Source of the DNA: JBNKFQ01 sp050289385
GTDB taxonomy: Bacteria; Pseudomonadota; Gammaproteobacteria; Pseudomonadales; Porticoccaceae
DNA length: 24,984 bases
NCBI GenBank assembly: GCA_050289385.1
Contig: JBNKFQ010000037.1
Span: forward strand, 1-24,984
Reading direction: 5' to 3'
Shown here: positions 22,685 to 24,984 of the stretch, one piece after another
Layout: every line of letters begins with the position of its first letter
How positions within the stretch are numbered: the first letter of the stretch is position 1
Notes under the pieces: generated by a model
Seen by the model: only the letters and a program-made list of their open reading frames with translations
Database searches by the model: none
Told to the model about the DNA's origin: nothing
Translations under genes and position numbers: made by a program

Positions 22685-23025
22685 GCCGAATTTTAATCAT
22701 TGATGATGAACCGCAGATTCGCCGTTTTCTACTCATCAGCCTGAGTTCACAAGGTTACGACGTTATTGATGCAGATACCGGCCATCGCGGATTGGAAGCC
22801 GCTGCGTTGCAGAATCCCCATCTTATTGTTCTGGACCTGGGGTTGCCAGACCAGGATGGACAAGACGTGCTTAAGTCCCTGCGCGATTTCTACGACGGCC
22901 CGATAATGGTCCTTTCGGTGCGTGATCACGAAACCGAAAAGGTACGTGCCCTCGATTCTGGTGCCAATGATTATGTGACCAAGCCCTTTGGTATCAATGA
23001 ATTTCTTGCTCGAGCAAGGCGGTAG
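22681..23025 (+). CDS. KdpE-type response regulator, receiver half (ends at in-frame amber)
   Basis: The frame codes a 114-residue receiver domain: acidic pair at D8/D9, phospho-acceptor Asp52 (LIVLDLGLPDQDG), switch Ser79 and Lys101 (VTKPFG). KdpE signatures such as KPFGINEF are clear. The ATG overlaps the kinase stop codon as ATGA, so the two are coupled. Reading continues in the same frame into a DNA-binding domain, but TAG at 23023-23025 stops it right at the inter-domain linker. As written, this makes a stand-alone receiver that cannot bind DNA. Taken with the downstream half, the total length (about 229 residues) equals full KdpE (225), so the gene was intact before the stop appeared or is intact apart from a sequencing error. 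Confidence 0.85.
   Translation: MSRILIIDDEPQIRRFLLISLSSQGYDVIDADTGHRGLEAAALQNPHLIVLDLGLPDQDGQDVLKSLRDFYDGPIMVLSVRDHETEKVRALDSGANDYVTKPFGINEFLARARR
23023..23025 (+). other. In-frame amber codon splitting the response regulator
   Basis: TAG follows RARR and precedes LSDFSEVQPALG, which leads without a frame change into the winged-helix domain. Aligned with E. coli KdpE from the linker to VDL, both have 31 positions, so a single base change at this codon accounts for the break. A sequencing or assembly error is the main alternative. Confidence 0.85.
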
Positions 23026-23043
23026 TTATCAGATTTTTCCGAA

Positions 23044-23370
23044 GTGCAGCCAGCACTTGGCCACTATGATGATGGTCACTTGAGTGTTGATCTGATTAAC
23101 CGAAAAATCTCACTGGATGGAGATAACTTGCATTTGTCGCGCAAGGAGTTTGAACTGTTGCGGCTGTTGCTTAATCATCCGGGGCGTATTATTACCCAGG
23201 AGCAATTGCTGAAAGAGATTTGGGGTAAAAGTCATACCGGGGATACGCACTACCTGCGCATTTTTATTGCCAAACTGCGCAACAAGCTGGGGGACAATCC
23301 CACAGATACCCATTACATAGAAACGGAACCCGGGGTAGGTTATCGGTTTATCCGGCAATCAAGAAAATAA
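23044..23370 (+). CDS. KdpE-type response regulator, DNA-binding half (fragment)
   Basis: The fragment carries an OmpR/PhoB-type winged-helix DNA-binding domain, with LSRKEFELLRLLLNHPGRII, then TQEQLLKEIWG, HYLRIFIAKLRNKLGD and the C-terminal ETEPGVGYRFI. These match KdpE closely. It is in the same frame as the receiver half, just after the amber codon. A GTG at 23044 could start it, but no ribosome-binding site precedes that codon, so translation would need readthrough or reinitiation. If made alone it would lack phosphorylation control; a DNA-binding domain without its receiver can act constitutively in some OmpR-family cases, which is general family knowledge and not shown here. Most likely a fragment of a disrupted gene. 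Confidence 0.8.
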   Translation: MQPALGHYDDGHLSVDLINRKISLDGDNLHLSRKEFELLRLLLNHPGRIITQEQLLKEIWGKSHTGDTHYLRIFIAKLRNKLGDNPTDTHYIETEPGVGYRFIRQSRK

Positions 23371-23429
23371 AAATCGTAGCACAGAACAATGGAGTGAATT
23401 TGCCATTCACCAACGCCTGCCTAAACTCG

Positions 23430-23435
23430 TATAAT
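23430..23435 (+). promoter_or_regulatory. Perfect -10 hexamer upstream of the LapG-like gene
   Basis: TATAAT lies 41 bases before the ATG at 23476. No good -35 is found at the usual distance; the TTGCCA at 23400 is 24 bases away, too far. A promoter is plausible but not secure. Confidence 0.4.
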
Positions 23436-23475
23436 CAAAGACAATACACAGAATATTAAAACGATGGGGGGAACC

Positions 23476-24201
23476 ATGATTAGGGAATCCGGGGCAGTTG
23501 TATCTGCCCGTCGCCTCAAGTTGGCTGGCTTGTTACTGGCTCAGGCGGTTCTGTTCGGTTGTTCCAGTCAGCCCAAACAGGCAGCAATACCGCCAGTTTA
23601 TGTCGAAGAGTCATTGTTGGTAAAAATTGAAAAACGCTACGGCCCGGTCGTGGCGGCGCGAGTAAAATACTGGCAAGAACTGATTGAGAGCGCAGACCAG
23701 CGCAGCGAGGAAGAAAATCTGCGCCTGACCAACGACTTTTTTAATGGTGCCCGATTTGTTAATGATGGTGATGTATGGGGAAAAAGCGATTATTGGGCAA
23801 CACCTCTGGAATTTCTGATTATGGATGCTGGCGATTGCGAAGATTTTGCCACAGCCAAATATTTTACTCTGGAAAAGATGGGTGTGGATCTAAATAAAAT
23901 GCGACTGACCCACTGTACCGCTAAGACAATTAACAAAGCTCATATGGTGGTATCGTACTATTCAACTCCTGATGCTGTGCCGATGATTCTGGACAATATT
24001 GATGGCGAAATAAAATCAGCCGACAAACGCGAGGACTTGATACCGGTGTACAGCTTTAATGGCGATAACTTGTGGCTTTCCCGTACCCGGCAAAAACAGG
24101 TAAAAGTGGGAACACCGGAAAAGCTGAAACTCTGGCAAGAGTGGTTGGCTCGCGTGCGTGAAGAAGACGTTCCCGAAGTCGCGGTTAAGCAACCGCGATA
24201 A
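23476..24201 (+). CDS. LapG-like transglutaminase-like cysteine protease
   Basis: The product is a 241-residue exported protein of the bacterial transglutaminase-like cysteine proteinase family. In Pseudomonas, LapG cleaves the N-terminus of the adhesin LapA in the periplasm and so releases biofilm cells, under control of the c-di-GMP receptor LapD. Here the catalytic triad is visible as Cys121 (AGDCEDFA), His156 (NKAHMVV) and Asp173 (LDNIDGE), with spacing close to that of LapG; acidic residues flank the Cys as in the Ca2+-binding LapG proteins. The YWATPLEFL segment is another family block. The signal peptide ends in LFGC (Cys29), a lipobox-like site with an atypical Phe, so it may be a lipoprotein. 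ATG 23476 is preferred over 23464 for the GGGGGGAA ribosome-binding sequence, although spacing is short. LapD or an adhesin is not in the window. Confidence 0.87.
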   Translation: MIRESGAVVSARRLKLAGLLLAQAVLFGCSSQPKQAAIPPVYVEESLLVKIEKRYGPVVAARVKYWQELIESADQRSEEENLRLTNDFFNGARFVNDGDVWGKSDYWATPLEFLIMDAGDCEDFATAKYFTLEKMGVDLNKMRLTHCTAKTINKAHMVVSYYSTPDAVPMILDNIDGEIKSADKREDLIPVYSFNGDNLWLSRTRQKQVKVGTPEKLKLWQEWLARVREEDVPEVAVKQPR

Positions 24202-24277
24202 TCCAATTAGCGTTAACAGGTCCTGAATGTTGCAACAAACACCCTTTAAGATTTATGTGCCGCGGAGATAAAGACGT

Positions 24278-24601
24278 ATGCTTCATATAGTCCTGCATTT
24301 TTTAGTCCCGGCCCTGATAACTGCTCTCTTTTTCAGGAGAAACTGGAAGGTAGCGTATCTGGTAATGATTGCGACAATGCTGGTGGATGTTGATCATGTG
24401 GTTGCTAACCCCGTATATGATCCGGGTCGTTGCAGCATTGGTTTTCATCCATTGCATCAGTTGTGGTTTGTTATTTTCTACGTTGTACTTTGCTTTATTC
24501 CCAAGACAAGGTTTGTTGGCCTTGGTTTATCTGTTCATATGGTATTAGATGCTATTGATTGTCAGGCGACGAATGAGGATTGGTTAAATCAGGTTATATA
24601 G
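24278..24601 (+). CDS. DUF6122-type small inner-membrane protein with His/Asp motifs
   Basis: The product is a 107-residue membrane protein with about three hydrophobic segments (roughly 5-18, 26-36, 61-90). It has a pattern of polar residues near membrane segments: H7, D37-x-D39-H40 (MLVDVDHVVANP), H57 and H60 (GFHPLHQLW), and H87, D91, D94 (HMVLDAIDC). It looks like DUF6122, related to membrane-bound metal-dependent hydrolase-like proteins, but activity is unproven. The ATG has a GGAG about ten bases upstream. It follows the LapG-like gene by 76 bases and is convergent with the TRAP-protein gene, with a strong hairpin between them. Confidence 0.75.
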   Translation: MLHIVLHFLVPALITALFFRRNWKVAYLVMIATMLVDVDHVVANPVYDPGRCSIGFHPLHQLWFVIFYVVLCFIPKTRFVGLGLSVHMVLDAIDCQATNEDWLNQVI

Positions 24602-24603
24602 AA

Positions 24604-24624
24604 GGACAGTCTGCCAGACTGTCC
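24604..24624. terminator. Perfect hairpin between convergent genes
   Basis: GGACAGTCT and AGACTGTCC form a nine-base perfect stem around GCC, three bases after the stop at 24601 and 26 bases before the end of the minus-strand gene. There is no T-run on either side, so it may act in both directions with help, or mark an RNA end. Confidence 0.55.
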
Positions 24625-24650
24625 TCCATGATACAGGATGAATACGGCAG

Positions 24651-24983
24651 TTACAGCTCTTTATCAAGGTCTCGAACCTCGTAAAACGCCTTTTCCGAAA
24701 TATCGTGATACGCTCTGACTTGTTTGCGAAAATTCTTTACGGATTCATAAACTTTGGCAAACATCGGGTCGGCCTCGGCCTGCTCGGTCATAACCTCTTC
24801 GCTTGCCCGATACAGTGCTTTCAACACGTCATCAGGAAAGCGGCGTACATCTATGCCGTGCTCATTAACCAGGGTTTCCAATGCACGATTATTGGATGCC
24901 GTATAACTGTCCAGCATATCCTGATTGGCGGCACGTGCGGCAACGGTAACCATTTCCTGAAGGTCTGCTGGCAGTGATTCGAG
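24651..24983 (-). CDS. TRAP transporter solute-binding protein, C-terminal part (cut by window edge)
   Basis: This is the C-terminal 110 residues of a periplasmic substrate-binding protein of the DctP/TakP group, which captures organic acids or similar solutes for a TRAP transporter. The frame stays open to the window edge (LESLPADLQEM before the internal Met). Features are the conserved LPADLQEMV segment, a long helical C-terminus with TASNNRALETLVNEHGID, VRRFPDDVLKALYRASEEVM and YESVKNFRKQVRAYHDISEK. The start and signal peptide are beyond the window. The membrane subunits (DctQ, DctM) are not in view but should lie upstream or downstream on the minus strand. The substrate cannot be told from this part. 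Confidence 0.85.
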   Translation of the reverse strand, partial: LESLPADLQEMVTVAARAANQDMLDSYTASNNRALETLVNEHGIDVRRFPDDVLKALYRASEEVMTEQAEADPMFAKVYESVKNFRKQVRAYHDISEKAFYEVRDLDKEL

Positions 24984-24984
24984 T

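Noticed and set aside
23394..23410. Hairpin GTGAAT / ATTCAC after the response-regulator gene
   Set aside because: Only six base pairs and no T-run; too weak to call a terminator.

Overview
The window looks like chromosomal DNA from a marine-type gammaproteobacterium, near Cellvibrionales or other marine gamma lineages. The basis is close agreement of AtpD, GlmU and GlmS with enterobacterial and pseudomonad proteins, the gene order atpA-atpG-atpD-atpC-glmU-glmS as in E. coli, and accessory genes common in marine gammas (TonB receptor, PKD and FG-GAP secreted proteins, AGCS symporter, TRAP binding protein). The genus is inference.

Bases 1-7354 are housekeeping. They hold the 3' part of the F1F0 ATP synthase operon (atpA is cut by the window edge), a clear terminator after atpC, then glmU and glmS, which make UDP-GlcNAc and its glucosamine-6-phosphate precursor. 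Two spacers of the atp operon carry palindromic DNA: a short REP-like hairpin between atpA and atpG, and a 121-bp inverted-repeat-bounded segment between atpD and atpC.

Bases 7449-13643 are an accessory region with signs of turnover. It starts with an intact TonB-dependent receptor, a DUF6946-type protein and a periplasmic cupin. Decayed material follows: the frameshifted 3' end of a second TonB receptor, an antisense fragment resembling the N-terminus of an integron-type tyrosine recombinase, an AT-rich PKD lipoprotein gene, a broken second cupin copy, and an intact small dimeric alpha/beta-barrel protein. A 21-base segment (20 of 21 matching) follows the intact cupin and recurs in the broken one. 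Together these suggest a duplicated and rearranged TonB/cupin module.

Bases 13727-19534 hold four genes. A secreted FG-GAP/PKD protein (minus strand) diverges from an AGCS amino-acid:cation symporter. A DMT-family exporter diverges from a LysR regulator, with a three-half-site operator candidate between them.

Bases 19715-23370 hold a probable K+ unit: TrkH, a KdpD-type histidine kinase lacking the N-terminal KdpD/Usp half, and a KdpE-type response regulator interrupted by an in-frame amber codon exactly between its two domains. No kdpFABC genes are present here.

Bases 23476-24983 hold a LapG-like cysteine protease, a small DUF6122 membrane protein and, on the minus strand, the C-terminal part of a TRAP-transporter binding protein. 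I saw no tRNA, rRNA, CRISPR array, intact insertion sequence or recognisable riboswitch.
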